From Stygiobacter sp. RIFOXYC2_FULL_38_25 (GTDB taxonomy: Bacteria > Bacteroidota > Ignavibacteria > Ignavibacteriales > Melioribacteraceae), in contig MHAZ01000017.1 of assembly GCA_001803165.1 (NCBI GenBank), forward strand, positions 62,001 through 126,000: DNA of 64,000 nt. Reading direction: 5' to 3'. How positions within the stretch are numbered: position 1 is the first letter of the stretch; each line of letters opens with the position of its first letter. Shown in pieces: positions 18,601 through 28,082 of this stretch. Made by a program: the position numbers and the translations under genes. The notes under the pieces were generated by a model. That model was not told where the DNA came from, ran no database searches, and saw only the letters and a list, made by a program, of their open reading frames with translations.

Positions 18601-20297
18601 CCAACAAATTTGGTATTGATATAACCGGCAATAACCCATTCCCGATTGCGGTAGGAATTTTAACAAGTGATGGTGCAAAAAATAATATTATTGAGGAAAA
18701 TGCTTTTGGAGAAATAACGAGTATAGCAATATTATTAACGGGGATAGATTGCAGTGAAAATTGGATACGATTCAATTCTATTGGAACGAATAAAAGCGGT
18801 TCCACCTCCTTCAATTTTAAATATGGAATTTCACTTTCCGATAAAGCTAATAGAAATTTAATCTTATTTAACACAATCGGTTCGTCTTCCTCAACAACAA
18901 AATCGAGAGCAATTATAATTGATTCCTTAGCTGAGAAAAATACGATTAGGGGAAATTATATCGGAACAAATAAAAACGGCTCGATAAAAATACCGAATTA
19001 CATAGGTGTTGATATTTATAGTAATAACAACAATATAATACAGAATAAGATTTGGTATAACTATGCAGGTATAGTTGCAGAAAATTGTAAAAATTATATA
19101 GCACATAATGATATCCGTTACAGTAAGCAGAATACCGGGATCCATTTAGTTAATTCTTCTTCGAACATTTTTGGAAATACAATTTCCTTTGATGAACAAG
19201 ATGGAATAAAGTGCGAGCAGGGTTCAAACCCAATAATTGTTGGGAATAATATTTTCTCTAACAAAGGATTTGCCCTCAATAATGCCGATCCAAATGTTAA
19301 GATTAATGCCCTAGGCAACTATTGGGGCACTGCATCAGGTCCAGGTGCTTCAATTAATGGAAATATTAACGCATCCTCTTGGCTTAATTCTGAAAATAAA
19401 TTAATCCTATCATCTGCACTCGATACTCTCTTTATACCGGAAAATGGAATTGATTCTCTTTCCTTCTTCTACACTAACTGGCTCAATTCAAACGATAAAC
19501 TGAACATCTCGATAACCTCAAATAAGGAGAACTGGATCACTTCTCAAAAATCTTTTATTGCTGATTTAAGTGCACCTAACTCAGGTGAAAGTAAAATTAA
19601 GTTTGTTTTGCCAGCCGGAACTGCAAAAGATGATAAATCTCAAGTGGTAATAAAGGCAGTTTCTCAGTCTAACTCTTCACTCACTGCAAGCGATACTGTA
19701 ACCGTGATGGTTTATCAGCGTAAGCTAAATTTTCTGGCAGTAAGACCGGATACTATTTCTTGCAGTCCGGGAGATACACTTTATTTTGGAATTGCTGGAT
19801 TCGATCAACATCGTAATGAAATGACAATAACAGATCCCATAACATGGAGCGCTAATGGAGGTTCAATTAATAATTCGGGAAGGTTCGTTGCCGGTTCATC
19901 TTCCGGAATATTTCATATTACAGCTACTGATATAAAAAACAACATCAAATCCATTTCTAAAGTTAAGATAGGAAATTCAACTACTTCAATTGAAGAAAAT
20001 AAAAATGAAGAACTGCCAGCTACCTATTCCCTATCCCAAAATTATCCCAATCCGTTTAATCCGGTAACAACAATCAAATATTCAATTCCTTCAAACGAGA
20101 AAGGGAAAACGGAAAACGTAATGTTAATAGTTTATGACATACTTGGAAGAGAAGTAGAAGTGTTAGTAAATCTAAAACAATCAGCCGGAAATTATGAAGT
20201 GAAGTTTGACGGATCAAAGATTGCGAGCGGAGTTTACTTTTACAAGCTTCAAAGCGGTTCGTTTGTGCAGACCAAGAAATTTATTTTACTAAAATAG
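15666..20297 (+). CDS. Large secreted protein: YCF48-like propeller, beta-helix, type IX tail
   Basis: 1543 residues with a signal peptide (ILLVVFYFIFSGNIIAQ) and ribosome site AAAGGAG. Rough domain order: residues 20-310 repeated TxDGGxTW/GWAAG units (YCF48/BNR propeller); 318-385 a divergent InlB-like repeat (WDKWSGSLSG ... VVANFQP); 390-520 unassigned beta-rich; 545-1290 a long right-handed parallel beta-helix with many NxIxxNxFG turns (NosD/PbH1-like); 1290-1450 Ig-like segments; last ~85 the linker SQNYPNPFNPVTTIKYS and type IX sorting domain ending QTKKFILLK. Probably a surface adhesin or polysaccharide-binding protein. AT-richer than its neighbours. Confidence 0.85.
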   Translation: MKTYIRTRILLVVFYFIFSGNIIAQYDDWRTIPTNGISEVKAVIEVDGEMYTIGIGFNKSTDGGETWQNVTNINNFYGGKDVWMTSKTNGIAIGYDEIFRTTDAWQTAARVENINSVKSIFMINENVGWAAGSFGYLYKTTDNGQSWILNRQDPNMFYNSFNSVSFNTPQTGHIVGENIYKTSIDGGNTWQMNTNVPDYGDFRNVYFFDANNGWIIGGNGLIFNTSNGGNIWQKQTSNTTNTLTSISFINSQVGYAVGENGTVMKTTNSGSTWITVNLNSTNHFRDVLTKSNGEVWIVGTHSQILTNKPAPQKINLTTSVFPVEAAADGCTITPSGTNQYDLNTNVSMDANAGTGWVWDKWSGSLSGSVKPQTLIMDADKNVVANFQPILNLALTSPPDENHCLPNENEEITIATAKIFVDGVDWQLTGITFSAVEKFKSDFTEAWIEYSGIKLKGTIATDSDGFIISIAFTPNQIIQEGTTLDVRLFFMLSFPSTSPDKYIPSALSTILKYKVSIHVGQVQCVPIPESAKPGVKTPVYPPTIFYSNILTIASIWNVSRNPYKPFSTIKEAIESNETQPDDLIRLCPGLYLESVAVDKPLTIFSSDGYERTIWQPDSQEKINTDKNILTIKKSNTKIFGISFMKGSKAISLDAGGQKLANIEIKENYFQDNTWGIFSTKTDSSYFFRNILCDYLTILNGVGNVCEKNSIQSDLHLISKSSNNTVKENIFGGDNAGLEIDSNSTENNIIGNTFGLKEDGNTEWAIKGDGIQLAGKLNIIENNIISNCMYGIILQSAKNNIVRGNIIGLNSDKTKVMKNMVGIFADKGGCSANIIENNIICGSREAAIKFAAQRYDDEINVENIIRNNIFGLSDTGIITEQLNLVGLILPNFCNHNLIEANTFGFNGVVAYISGNSNRISNNKFGTDISGSKQVASSIGVVLSGEENMISSNIFATYGIGLTLGVSKNAVDPVCRSNYIISNKFGIDITGNNPFPIAVGILTSDGAKNNIIEENAFGEITSIAILLTGIDCSENWIRFNSIGTNKSGSTSFNFKYGISLSDKANRNLILFNTIGSSSSTTKSRAIIIDSLAEKNTIRGNYIGTNKNGSIKIPNYIGVDIYSNNNNIIQNKIWYNYAGIVAENCKNYIAHNDIRYSKQNTGIHLVNSSSNIFGNTISFDEQDGIKCEQGSNPIIVGNNIFSNKGFALNNADPNVKINALGNYWGTASGPGASINGNINASSWLNSENKLILSSALDTLFIPENGIDSLSFFYTNWLNSNDKLNISITSNKENWITSQKSFIADLSAPNSGESKIKFVLPAGTAKDDKSQVVIKAVSQSNSSLTASDTVTVMVYQRKLNFLAVRPDTISCSPGDTLYFGIAGFDQHRNEMTITDPITWSANGGSINNSGRFVAGSSSGIFHITATDIKNNIKSISKVKIGNSTTSIEENKNEELPATYSLSQNYPNPFNPVTTIKYSIPSNEKGKTENVMLIVYDILGREVEVLVNLKQSAGNYEVKFDGSKIASGVYFYKLQSGSFVQTKKFILLK

Positions 20298-20323
20298 TTT
20301 CCAAAAGAATAAACAGTTTACTT

Positions 20324-20353
20324 AAACGGATTGGGATGGCTCTCAATCCGTTT
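20324..20353 (+). terminator. Rho-independent terminator
   Basis: Stem AAACGGATTG / CAATCCGTTT with a 10-base loop, followed by further T residues, 26 bases after the stop of the beta-helix gene. Confidence 0.85.
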
Positions 20354-20468
20354 TTATTTAACTAAGTCAAACCGAGCCTTTTCCCCGCAAAGAGTAGGGG
20401 ATAAACTTGTTAACCCAAGCCAATTTTTCGTAATTTTCCGCACAATTTTTAACTAATCTAAGAAAACA

Positions 20469-22934
20469 ATGAAATATCCCTTTCAAGAGATCGAAACCAA
20501 ATGGCAAAAGTTTTGGGAAGAGAATAAAGTTTATAAAACCGATTTAACCGACGATGAGAAAAAACTCTACTGTTTGGTAATGTTTATTTATCCATCCGGC
20601 GCAAAACTGCATTGCGGCCACTGGTATAATTACGGTCCAACCGATTCCTGGGCACGCATGAAGAAGCTGCAAGGCTACAATGTGTTTGAGCCGATGGGTT
20701 ACGATGCGTTCGGTCTTCCGGCAGAAAATTTTGCTATCAAAACGGGCGTGCATCCAAAAGACAGTACTCTGAAAAACATTGCCGATATCCGCGAAATGCT
20801 GAAGAGAATGGGAACGATGTATGATTGGGATGCTGAGTTAATGACTTGCGTTCCGGAATATTATAAGTGGAATCAATACTTATTCTTACAGCTTTACAAA
20901 CGAGGTTTGGCTTACAGAAAGAATGCACCGGTTAATTGGTGTCCATCTTGCCAAACGGTTTTGGCCCACGAGCAAGTTCTTGGCGACGGTAACTGCGAAC
21001 GTTGCGGAACAACGGTTGAACAGAAAAATCTTACTCAATGGTTTTTTAAGATTACTCAATATGCAGATGAATTACTTGACGGCTTAAGCAAAATTGATTG
21101 GCCAGGAAAAACAAAACTAATGCAGACCAACTGGATCGGCCGCAGCTACGGAAGCGAAGTTGAGTTCAAGATTGAAGGACACGATGATAAGTTGACCGTC
21201 TTTACAACTCGTCCGGATACATTGTTTGGTGTAACTTATGTTGTACTCGCTCCGGAAAAAGAATTAGTTCAAAAAATCACCAAGCCGGAATTCAAGGACG
21301 GAGTTGATAAATATATTGCGCAGACAAAACTTCTTACCGAAGTTGACCGTACATCAACAGTAAAAGAAAAAAGCGGCGTTCCAACCGGCGCATATGCAAT
21401 TAATCCGGTTAATGGTGAACGCGTGCCTATCTGGGTTGCTGATTATGTTCTTGCAACATACGGAACCGGTTACGTAATGGCTGTTCCTGCACACGATGAA
21501 CGCGATTTTGAATTCGCTAAAAAGTTTGATCTACCAATTCGCAAAGTAATCTTGCAAGAAGGAACAGATGCAAATGCTGAATTAACAGAAGCGTTTACAG
21601 AAGTTGGAACGATGGTTAATTCCGGCAAATATGATGGAATGAATTCCGATCTGGGAATTGAAAAAGTTACAGAAGATTTAGCTGCACAAGGTTTAGGAAA
21701 GAAAACTGTAAACTACCGTTTGCGCGATTGGCTGATTTCCCGTCAGCGTTACTGGGGAACACCAATTCCAATAGTCCATTGCGAACATTGCGGAGAAGTT
21801 CCGGTTCCCGAAGAACAGCTTCCGGTTGTACTTCCTTATGAAGTAAATTTCAAACCCGATGGCGGTTCTCCGCTTGCCGGCAATATGGAATTCGTTAACA
21901 CAACTTGTCCAAAGTGCGGTGCGCCGGCTAAACGGGATGCAGATACGATGGATACTTTTGTTGATTCGTCTTGGTATTACTTGCGTTATCCAAATCCAAA
22001 TTTCAGCGAAGGAATGTTTGATGCTAAACTCGGCAACGCTTGGACTCCGGTTGATATGTACGTAGGCGGCGCTGAACACGCAACAATGCACTTGCTGTAT
22101 GCCCGCTTCATCCACAAAGTTCTTCGCGATATTGGTTTGGTGAACAGTGATGAACCATTTAAGAAATTGATTCATCAAGGAACCATTACGAATAATGGCG
22201 CAAAGATGTCTAAGTCGAAGGGAAACATTGTTAATCCCGATGATTTTATTGTGAATGTAGGCGCGGATGTTTTCAGAATGTACTTGATGTTTATGGGTCC
22301 ATACGAACTTGGCGGCGATTGGAGTGATAAAGGAATTGTAGGTGTTGACCGGTTTGTTCAAAGAGCTTATGCAATTTTTGAAGCCAACAAAGATGTTGCT
22401 AAAACAAATCCGGCAAAAGCTAAATATGATATTGCGGAATTAAACGAAACAGAAAAAAATATTTATAGAAAGATAAACGCTACACTCGCAAAAGTTGCTG
22501 TAGAAGTTGAACATTTCAGATTCAACACTGCAGTTGCGGCTTTGATGGAATTGATCAATGAAATGAAAGGCTTGGATTCTTGCAGTGCTGAAATGAAATC
22601 TTACATTCTCGAAAGGTTCGCATCCATGTTGGCGCCGCTTGCGCCGCATCTTGGCGAAGAATGCTGGCAGATGATAGGAAAGGAAAAAACTTTGTTTGAA
22701 TCTCCGGTCTGGTTTGAAGTAGATCAGCTTGCGCTTACAAAAGATAACGCGCTTGTTGTTGTTCAGATAAATGGAAAGGTTCGTTCTAAGATCGAAATTC
22801 CATTTGATATGCCGGAAGCTGAAGTTAAACTTGCGGTGTATGCTGATGATAAAGTGAAATCATACACAGACGGCAAGCAGCTCGTTAAAGAAATCTATGT
22901 GCCGAATAAAATTTATAATATTGTAGTGAAGTAA
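20469..22934 (+). CDS. leuS: Leucyl-tRNA synthetase
   Basis: 821 residues, full length for bacterial LeuRS. Class I signatures: YPSGAKLHCGHWYNYG, where the HIGH motif is HCGH, and AKMSKSKGN for ATP binding. A zinc ribbon CPSC ... CERC follows WCPSC near residue 160, and a second CEHC/CPKC pair occurs near 440-480. The editing CP1 domain has TTRPDTLFGVTY and ATYGTGYVMAVPAHDERD. The C-terminal anticodon region is complete. Probably transcribed alone or with serS. Confidence 0.97.
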   Translation: MKYPFQEIETKWQKFWEENKVYKTDLTDDEKKLYCLVMFIYPSGAKLHCGHWYNYGPTDSWARMKKLQGYNVFEPMGYDAFGLPAENFAIKTGVHPKDSTLKNIADIREMLKRMGTMYDWDAELMTCVPEYYKWNQYLFLQLYKRGLAYRKNAPVNWCPSCQTVLAHEQVLGDGNCERCGTTVEQKNLTQWFFKITQYADELLDGLSKIDWPGKTKLMQTNWIGRSYGSEVEFKIEGHDDKLTVFTTRPDTLFGVTYVVLAPEKELVQKITKPEFKDGVDKYIAQTKLLTEVDRTSTVKEKSGVPTGAYAINPVNGERVPIWVADYVLATYGTGYVMAVPAHDERDFEFAKKFDLPIRKVILQEGTDANAELTEAFTEVGTMVNSGKYDGMNSDLGIEKVTEDLAAQGLGKKTVNYRLRDWLISRQRYWGTPIPIVHCEHCGEVPVPEEQLPVVLPYEVNFKPDGGSPLAGNMEFVNTTCPKCGAPAKRDADTMDTFVDSSWYYLRYPNPNFSEGMFDAKLGNAWTPVDMYVGGAEHATMHLLYARFIHKVLRDIGLVNSDEPFKKLIHQGTITNNGAKMSKSKGNIVNPDDFIVNVGADVFRMYLMFMGPYELGGDWSDKGIVGVDRFVQRAYAIFEANKDVAKTNPAKAKYDIAELNETEKNIYRKINATLAKVAVEVEHFRFNTAVAALMELINEMKGLDSCSAEMKSYILERFASMLAPLAPHLGEECWQMIGKEKTLFESPVWFEVDQLALTKDNALVVVQINGKVRSKIEIPFDMPEAEVKLAVYADDKVKSYTDGKQLVKEIYVPNKIYNIVVK

Positions 22935-22937
22935 TTC

Positions 22938-23065
22938 ATTTAATACTGAGTCCCGCATTTTTGTGGGGCGAAGTATCTCAATGAGGATTTGTTAGAGATT
23001 CTCCCGAGGTCCGAAGGGCTCCTATGGGGGATGCCTTCGGCATTCTCTCGATAAATCGGGATTCA
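22938..23065. repeat. Intergenic hairpin-rich dispersed sequence
   Basis: Between leuS and serS. It contains two possible stems: CCGAAGGG ... CCTTCGG (with GATGCC-ttc-GGCAT nested) and TCTCCCGA ... TCGGGA. The wording (GAGATTCTCCCGAGGTCC, CGATAAATCGGGATTC) is of the kind that recurs between genes in this lineage. It probably includes the leuS terminator or serS leader, but no role can be shown. Confidence 0.5.
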
Positions 23066-23086
23066 GAATAAAAAGAAGAGGAAAAA

Positions 23087-24364
23087 ATGTTAGATGTAAA
23101 ATTCATTCGCGAAAATCCGGAAGTTGTTAGACAAGGATTGTTAAATAAAAATGCTAAAGACATCGTAGATGAAATTCTTCAGCTTGATGAACAGCGCAGA
23201 GGATTCATTTCTAAAACAGAAGAGTTGAAAGCGAAGAAGAACCAAGTCTCGGCTGAAATTCCTAAGTTGAAAAAAGCAGGACAAGATACCAGCGCAATCT
23301 TTGAGGAAATGAAAAAAGTTGGTGATGAGATAACCCAGCTTGATTCTCAGTTGAAAGAGATTGAAGAAAAGATTGAAAACATTTTGCGCCACACTCCAAA
23401 CTTGGCTCACGCAAGCGTGCCGGTTGGAAAAAGCGCGGAAGAAAATGTTGAAGTCCGCCGCTGGCTGCCGGAAGGATTTAAGTTTGAAAACGATTTCAAA
23501 GTGCTCGATCATGTTGAACTTGGCAAAAAACTCAGCTTGCTCGATTTTGAGCGCGGTACAAAAATTTCCGGCTCGGGATTTCCTCTTTACACCGGCAAGG
23601 GCGCAACTATGGAACGTGCGCTAATAAATTTTATGCTCGATACACATTTGCAGAATCACGGCTACACAGAAGTTATGCCGCCGATTCTTGTAAACAGAGA
23701 TTCGATGAAAGGCACTGGACAGATTCCGAAAATGGAAGAAGATATGTACTTCATAGAGAAAGATGGTTTGTATCCGATTCCTACAGCAGAGGTTCCGATT
23801 ACAAATATTCATCGTGATGAAATTCTTGCCGAGAAAGACTTAACAATTAAATATGTTGGCTATTCCCCATGTTTTCGCCGTGAAGCCGGTTCTTACGGAA
23901 AAGATTCTAAAGGATTTCTGCGCGTTCATCAATTCAATAAAGTTGAAATGGTAAAATTCGCTAAACCCGATAATTCCTATGATGAGCTTGAAGCAATGAC
24001 TAACGACGCGGAAAATATTTTGAAAGCTCTCAATGTACCGTACAGAATTTTAATGCTTTGCACGGGAGATTTAAGTTTTTCAGCCGCAAAATGTTACGAT
24101 ATTGAAACGTGGTCACCGGCAGAAAACAAATGGCTGGAAGCTTCTTCTTGCAGTAACTTCGAAGCCTTCCAAGCTCGCAGAGCAAACATCCGCTACAGAA
24201 AAGAAGAAACTAAAAAACCGGAGTTTGTTCACACACTCAACGGTTCCGGATTGGCAACAAGTCGGTTGATGGTTTCAATAATGGAAAACAACCAAACGCC
24301 GGAAGGGAAAATCATCGTACCAAAAGCATTACAAAAATATACCGGATTCGAAGTTATTGGGTAA
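23087..24364 (+). CDS. serS: Seryl-tRNA synthetase
   Basis: 425 residues. An N-terminal long coiled coil (about 30-105) binds the tRNA extra arm. Then comes the class II catalytic core: motif 2 FRREAGSYGKDSKGFLRVHQF and motif 3 NGSGLATSRLMVSIMEN. Ribosome site AGAGGAAAAA precedes the ATG. Length and order are normal. Cytoplasmic, essential. Confidence 0.97.
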   Translation: MLDVKFIRENPEVVRQGLLNKNAKDIVDEILQLDEQRRGFISKTEELKAKKNQVSAEIPKLKKAGQDTSAIFEEMKKVGDEITQLDSQLKEIEEKIENILRHTPNLAHASVPVGKSAEENVEVRRWLPEGFKFENDFKVLDHVELGKKLSLLDFERGTKISGSGFPLYTGKGATMERALINFMLDTHLQNHGYTEVMPPILVNRDSMKGTGQIPKMEEDMYFIEKDGLYPIPTAEVPITNIHRDEILAEKDLTIKYVGYSPCFRREAGSYGKDSKGFLRVHQFNKVEMVKFAKPDNSYDELEAMTNDAENILKALNVPYRILMLCTGDLSFSAAKCYDIETWSPAENKWLEASSCSNFEAFQARRANIRYRKEETKKPEFVHTLNGSGLATSRLMVSIMENNQTPEGKIIVPKALQKYTGFEVIG

Positions 24365-24393
24365 ACGTTTTAGAACGTAGAGAAAAGAGTGTG

Positions 24394-24425
24394 CCCCGCT
24401 TCGACTTGCGTCTTGCGAGGCGAGG
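24394..24425. repeat. Dispersed hairpin, copy B (CGCTTCG...CGAGGCG)
   Basis: CCCCGCTTCGACTTGCGTCT followed by TGCGAGGCGAGG. It differs from copy A (8956-8987) at a few bases and from copy C (43530-43554) by a short deletion in the loop. The sequence downstream, TTTTCGTTCTTAATTTTTC, again resembles the GTTCTTC heptamers. Confidence 0.55.
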
Positions 24426-24528
24426 ATCGAAGAATTGAAAATTTTACTTTTCGTTCTTAATTTTTCATCAGAATTGAATTTTTTTCAACAGTGCTTTGTT
24501 GGAATTATATAGAAAGGGATTAATAAAC

Positions 24529-26277
24529 TTGTTCGGTAACCTCAAACATCTCAATAAATATTTCCGGCGATATAAAACCAAATTGCTTCTTGGTTGCTTA
24601 TTTATACTGCTCTCCAATGTAGCAAACGTTTATATACCACTAAACGTTAAGGAGGGAATAGATACACTCTCGAAGAGCGGCGACTTCAATGTTGTCCTAA
24701 GATTAGTAGCTATACTTTTAGCCGCGGCTTTTCTCAGCAATTTGTTTCGGTTTTTTATACGTCAAACAATTATTGTCGTATCGCGAGAAATTGAATATGA
24801 TTTGCGCCATGATTTCTGGTCACACATTCAAAAACTGCCTCTAAGATTTTTCCAGAACAATTCTACCGGCAATATAATGTCGCATGCTACTAACGATATT
24901 AGCGCAGTGAGAATGTTTGTTGGTCCCTCTGTAATGTACACGATTGATAACGGAATAAAATTTATTCTCACACTTTCGGTAATGATTTCGTTAAGTCCCA
25001 TGCTTACGTTATATGCACTTCTGCCAATGCCTCTTATGTCGTTTATAGTGTATGTTGTTATGAAGAAGATGCATACCAAGTACACACGCATTCAAGAAAA
25101 GTTGTCTGATCTTACTGCTAAAGCACAAGAAAATTTTTCCGGGATACGAGTGATTAAATCTTACGAAAGGGAAGACTATGAGATTTCCGAATACAAAAGG
25201 GAAAGTGGAGAATATCTAAATCGTAAGATGGATCAAGTAAAACTACAAGCTTTCTTTGGACCAATATTCATGCTGATTGCCGGACTCTCAGCAATAATAG
25301 TTGTACTTGCCGGCGGAAACATGATTATCAATAACACTCTTAGCGTTGGTGTAATATTCGCATTCATGCTCTATTTAATGGATTTGATCTGGCCGATGAT
25401 TTCTTTCGGCTGGGTTGCTAATATGATTCAGCAAGCCGACGCCAGCATGAAGCGTTTGTTGAAAATTTGGAATGAGCCGGTTGAAATCTCCGATGAAAAT
25501 GTTGATGCAAGAATTTCATCAATCAAGGGAGATATAGAATTTAGAAATGTTTCTTTCCGATACGGAGAAAATCTTCCGTGGGTTCTAAAGAATTTAAATT
25601 TATCTATTAAGCATGGCGAAACAGTTGCGTTCATTGGCAATACCGGCGTAGGTAAAACAAGTTTGATAAATCTCATCCCACGTTTATATGATGTTACTGA
25701 GGGAAGCGTTTTCATTGATGGGAAAGATGTCCGTAAAATTCCTCTTGGAGTTTTGAGAACAGGAATTGGTCTGGTTCCTCAAGAGAATTTTCTTTTCTCG
25801 GATACACTTGCCAACAATTTAATGTATGGATTAGATAATGGTAATGAAGAATTAGTTCAAAAAGTTTCCGGTATCGCCCGCTTATCTAAAGACGTAGATA
25901 CTTTTCCCCTTGGTTACGAAACAATTCTTGGTGAAAGAGGCATTACACTTTCCGGTGGACAAAAACAGCGTTCCACATTAGCGAGAGCAATAGCAATTGA
26001 TCCGAAGATTTTAATTCTAGATGATTCGTTCTCCGCAGTTGATACAAATACAGAAGAAGAAATTCTGCGTCAATTAAAAGAATTTATGATTGATCGCACG
26101 AGCATAATTATTAGTCACAGAATTTCTACGGTGAAGGATTCCGATAAAATATTTGTACTTGATGAGGGAAAAGTTGTAGAGCAAGGAACACACGATGAGC
26201 TAGTAGCAAAAGATGGAATTTACGCCGACTTAAATACAAAGCAGTTGTTGGAAAAAGAACTTTTGGAAATGAGTTAG
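24529..26277 (+). CDS. ABC exporter half-transporter, degenerate ATP site
   Basis: 582 residues from the TTG at 24529, chosen because AGAAAGGG lies ~10 bases upstream; an in-frame TTG at 24496 would add 11 residues without a ribosome site. It has an N-terminal type IV exporter membrane domain (about six helices, residues 15-300) and a C-terminal nucleotide-binding domain: Walker A GNTGVGKTS, signature LSGGQ, Walker B ILILDD. The Asp at residue 499 replaces the catalytic Glu. The partner has a normal Glu but a changed signature, so the two make a heterodimeric exporter (TM287/288 or BmrCD type) with one non-hydrolysing site. Substrate unknown, perhaps drugs or lipids. Confidence 0.92.
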   Translation: MFGNLKHLNKYFRRYKTKLLLGCLFILLSNVANVYIPLNVKEGIDTLSKSGDFNVVLRLVAILLAAAFLSNLFRFFIRQTIIVVSREIEYDLRHDFWSHIQKLPLRFFQNNSTGNIMSHATNDISAVRMFVGPSVMYTIDNGIKFILTLSVMISLSPMLTLYALLPMPLMSFIVYVVMKKMHTKYTRIQEKLSDLTAKAQENFSGIRVIKSYEREDYEISEYKRESGEYLNRKMDQVKLQAFFGPIFMLIAGLSAIIVVLAGGNMIINNTLSVGVIFAFMLYLMDLIWPMISFGWVANMIQQADASMKRLLKIWNEPVEISDENVDARISSIKGDIEFRNVSFRYGENLPWVLKNLNLSIKHGETVAFIGNTGVGKTSLINLIPRLYDVTEGSVFIDGKDVRKIPLGVLRTGIGLVPQENFLFSDTLANNLMYGLDNGNEELVQKVSGIARLSKDVDTFPLGYETILGERGITLSGGQKQRSTLARAIAIDPKILILDDSFSAVDTNTEEEILRQLKEFMIDRTSIIISHRISTVKDSDKIFVLDEGKVVEQGTHDELVAKDGIYADLNTKQLLEKELLEMS

Positions 26278-26288
26278 AAAAGAGCAAT

Positions 26289-28073
26289 ATGACCGAACAA
26301 AAGGATGATGAAATATTAGGTAAAGCTTACGACTCGCAGTTAATGCGCAGATTGCTTACTTATATTAAGCCTTATAAGAAATATATAATCCTTGCGATTA
26401 TTCTAAACATCGTAGTTTCTGCGCTTGGTCCGCTTCGTCCATACCTTTCTAAAATTGCGTTCGACGATAAAATCCAAAACAAAGATTTTAACGGATTGCT
26501 GGTTGTTTGCGCTATTCTGCTCGGCTCGCTAATGCTTCAAGCGCTAATACAGTATTTCCTTACTTATTACACAGAACTTACAGGACAAAAAATTGTTTAC
26601 GATCTACGCATTCAGCTTTTCTCACATGTTCAAAAGCTCGCGCTAAAATATTTTGATAAAACTCCGGTTGGCAGAACAGTAACACGCGTAACAAACGATG
26701 TGGATTCGCTGAACGACATGTTCTCCTCCGGCATCGTTTCAATTTTCAGCGACATCTTCAGTATTGTCTGGATTTTCATCTTCATGTTTGCAATGTCATG
26801 GGATCTTTCCTTAGTTACGCTTGCAGTTTTACCGGCGCTGATTTATGCTACATTTTTATTCCGTAAAAAAGTTAGAGAAAATTACCGCGATGTGCGCAAA
26901 CATCTTGCAAGATTAAACTCATTTATGCAAGAACGCATAACTGGAATGAATGTTGTCCAAATTTTTGCCAAAGAAAAAGAGGAACTAAAGAATTTTTCTT
27001 CAATCAATAAAGACAATAAGGATGTAAACATTCAATCCGTGTTCTATCACGCGGTATTTTTCCCGGTAGTGGAAATGCTTAGCGTAATATCGGTTGCGTT
27101 GATTATTTGGTATGGCGGCGGTGAAGTAATTCAGAAAAATCTTACAATAGGTGTGCTGCTTGCTTTCTTGCAATACACAGAAATGTTTTGGCGCCCGGTG
27201 CGCGATCTTTCCGATAAGTACAACATTCTTCAAACAGCAATGGCTTCTTCAGAGAGAATTTTCAAGCTGTTGGATGACAACACAATTATTAAGAATCCGT
27301 CTGAACCTAAGACCATCAAATCTATAAAAGGTGAAGTTGAGTTTAAGAATGTTTGGTTTGCTTACAATCCGGAAGAATATGTACTGAGAAATGTTTCTTT
27401 CAAAATTAATCCGGGAGAAAGGATTGCTATTGTAGGCGCTACCGGAGCGGGGAAGACAAGTATCATCAATATTTTTACACGCTTCTATGATATTCAACAA
27501 GGAAGCATAACTTTAGATGGAATTGATATTCGCGATTTAAGCAAGAGCGAACTAAGAAAATACATCGCAATGGTGCTTCAAGATGTTTTTCTTTTCAGCG
27601 GTACAATAAAATCAAATATCAGCCTTGGTAATAAAGATATTACCGATGAAAAGATAATTGAAGCGGCAAAGTTTGTAGGTGCCGATAAGTTTATCTCTCA
27701 GCTTCCAAATGGTTATGATGAAGTTGTGAAAGAAAAAGGCGCTACTCTTAGTGTCGGACAGAAACAACTAATTTCTTTTGCGCGCGCGCTTGCTTACAAT
27801 CCTCAAATTCTTATTTTAGATGAAGCTACTTCCAGCGTTGATACGGAAACTGAAATCTTGATTCAAAATGCTATTGAAAAATTGCTCGTTGGAAGAACTT
27901 CAATCGTAATTGCGCATCGTCTTTCTACAATTCAAAATGCTGATAAGATTTTAGTGATGCACAAAGGCGAATTGAAAGAGGCGGGAACGCATCAAGAACT
28001 TCTTGCCCACAAGGGCATCTATTATAAGCTCTACCAGCTACAGTATAAGGATCAAGAACTTAAATCTGCATAA
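26289..28073 (+). CDS. ABC exporter half-transporter, catalytic partner
   Basis: 594 residues, 11 bases after its partner. Six-helix membrane domain (about 25-310), then NBD: Walker A GATGAGKTS (383-391), signature LSVGQ (487-491, second Gly replaced by Val), Walker B ILILDE with catalytic Glu512, and H-loop IAHRLS. In a head-to-tail NBD dimer, the degenerate site would combine the partner's Asp-containing Walker B with this LSVGQ signature. The consensus site would combine this Glu with the partner's LSGGQ. That matches the known asymmetry of heterodimeric exporters. Ends 9 bases before fbp. Confidence 0.93.
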   Translation: MTEQKDDEILGKAYDSQLMRRLLTYIKPYKKYIILAIILNIVVSALGPLRPYLSKIAFDDKIQNKDFNGLLVVCAILLGSLMLQALIQYFLTYYTELTGQKIVYDLRIQLFSHVQKLALKYFDKTPVGRTVTRVTNDVDSLNDMFSSGIVSIFSDIFSIVWIFIFMFAMSWDLSLVTLAVLPALIYATFLFRKKVRENYRDVRKHLARLNSFMQERITGMNVVQIFAKEKEELKNFSSINKDNKDVNIQSVFYHAVFFPVVEMLSVISVALIIWYGGGEVIQKNLTIGVLLAFLQYTEMFWRPVRDLSDKYNILQTAMASSERIFKLLDDNTIIKNPSEPKTIKSIKGEVEFKNVWFAYNPEEYVLRNVSFKINPGERIAIVGATGAGKTSIINIFTRFYDIQQGSITLDGIDIRDLSKSELRKYIAMVLQDVFLFSGTIKSNISLGNKDITDEKIIEAAKFVGADKFISQLPNGYDEVVKEKGATLSVGQKQLISFARALAYNPQILILDEATSSVDTETEILIQNAIEKLLVGRTSIVIAHRLSTIQNADKILVMHKGELKEAGTHQELLAHKGIYYKLYQLQYKDQELKSA

Positions 28074-28082
28074 GGAGGAGAA

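Noticed and set aside
17800-19200. Regularly spaced repeats suggesting a CRISPR-like array
   Set aside because: They are degenerate codon-level repeats of beta-helix coils (NNIIxNNxFG) inside one long coding frame; no identical direct repeats with unique spacers.
21693-22361. 222-codon minus-strand ORF
   Set aside because: Antisense shadow of leuS, whose plus-strand frame has all the catalytic motifs.
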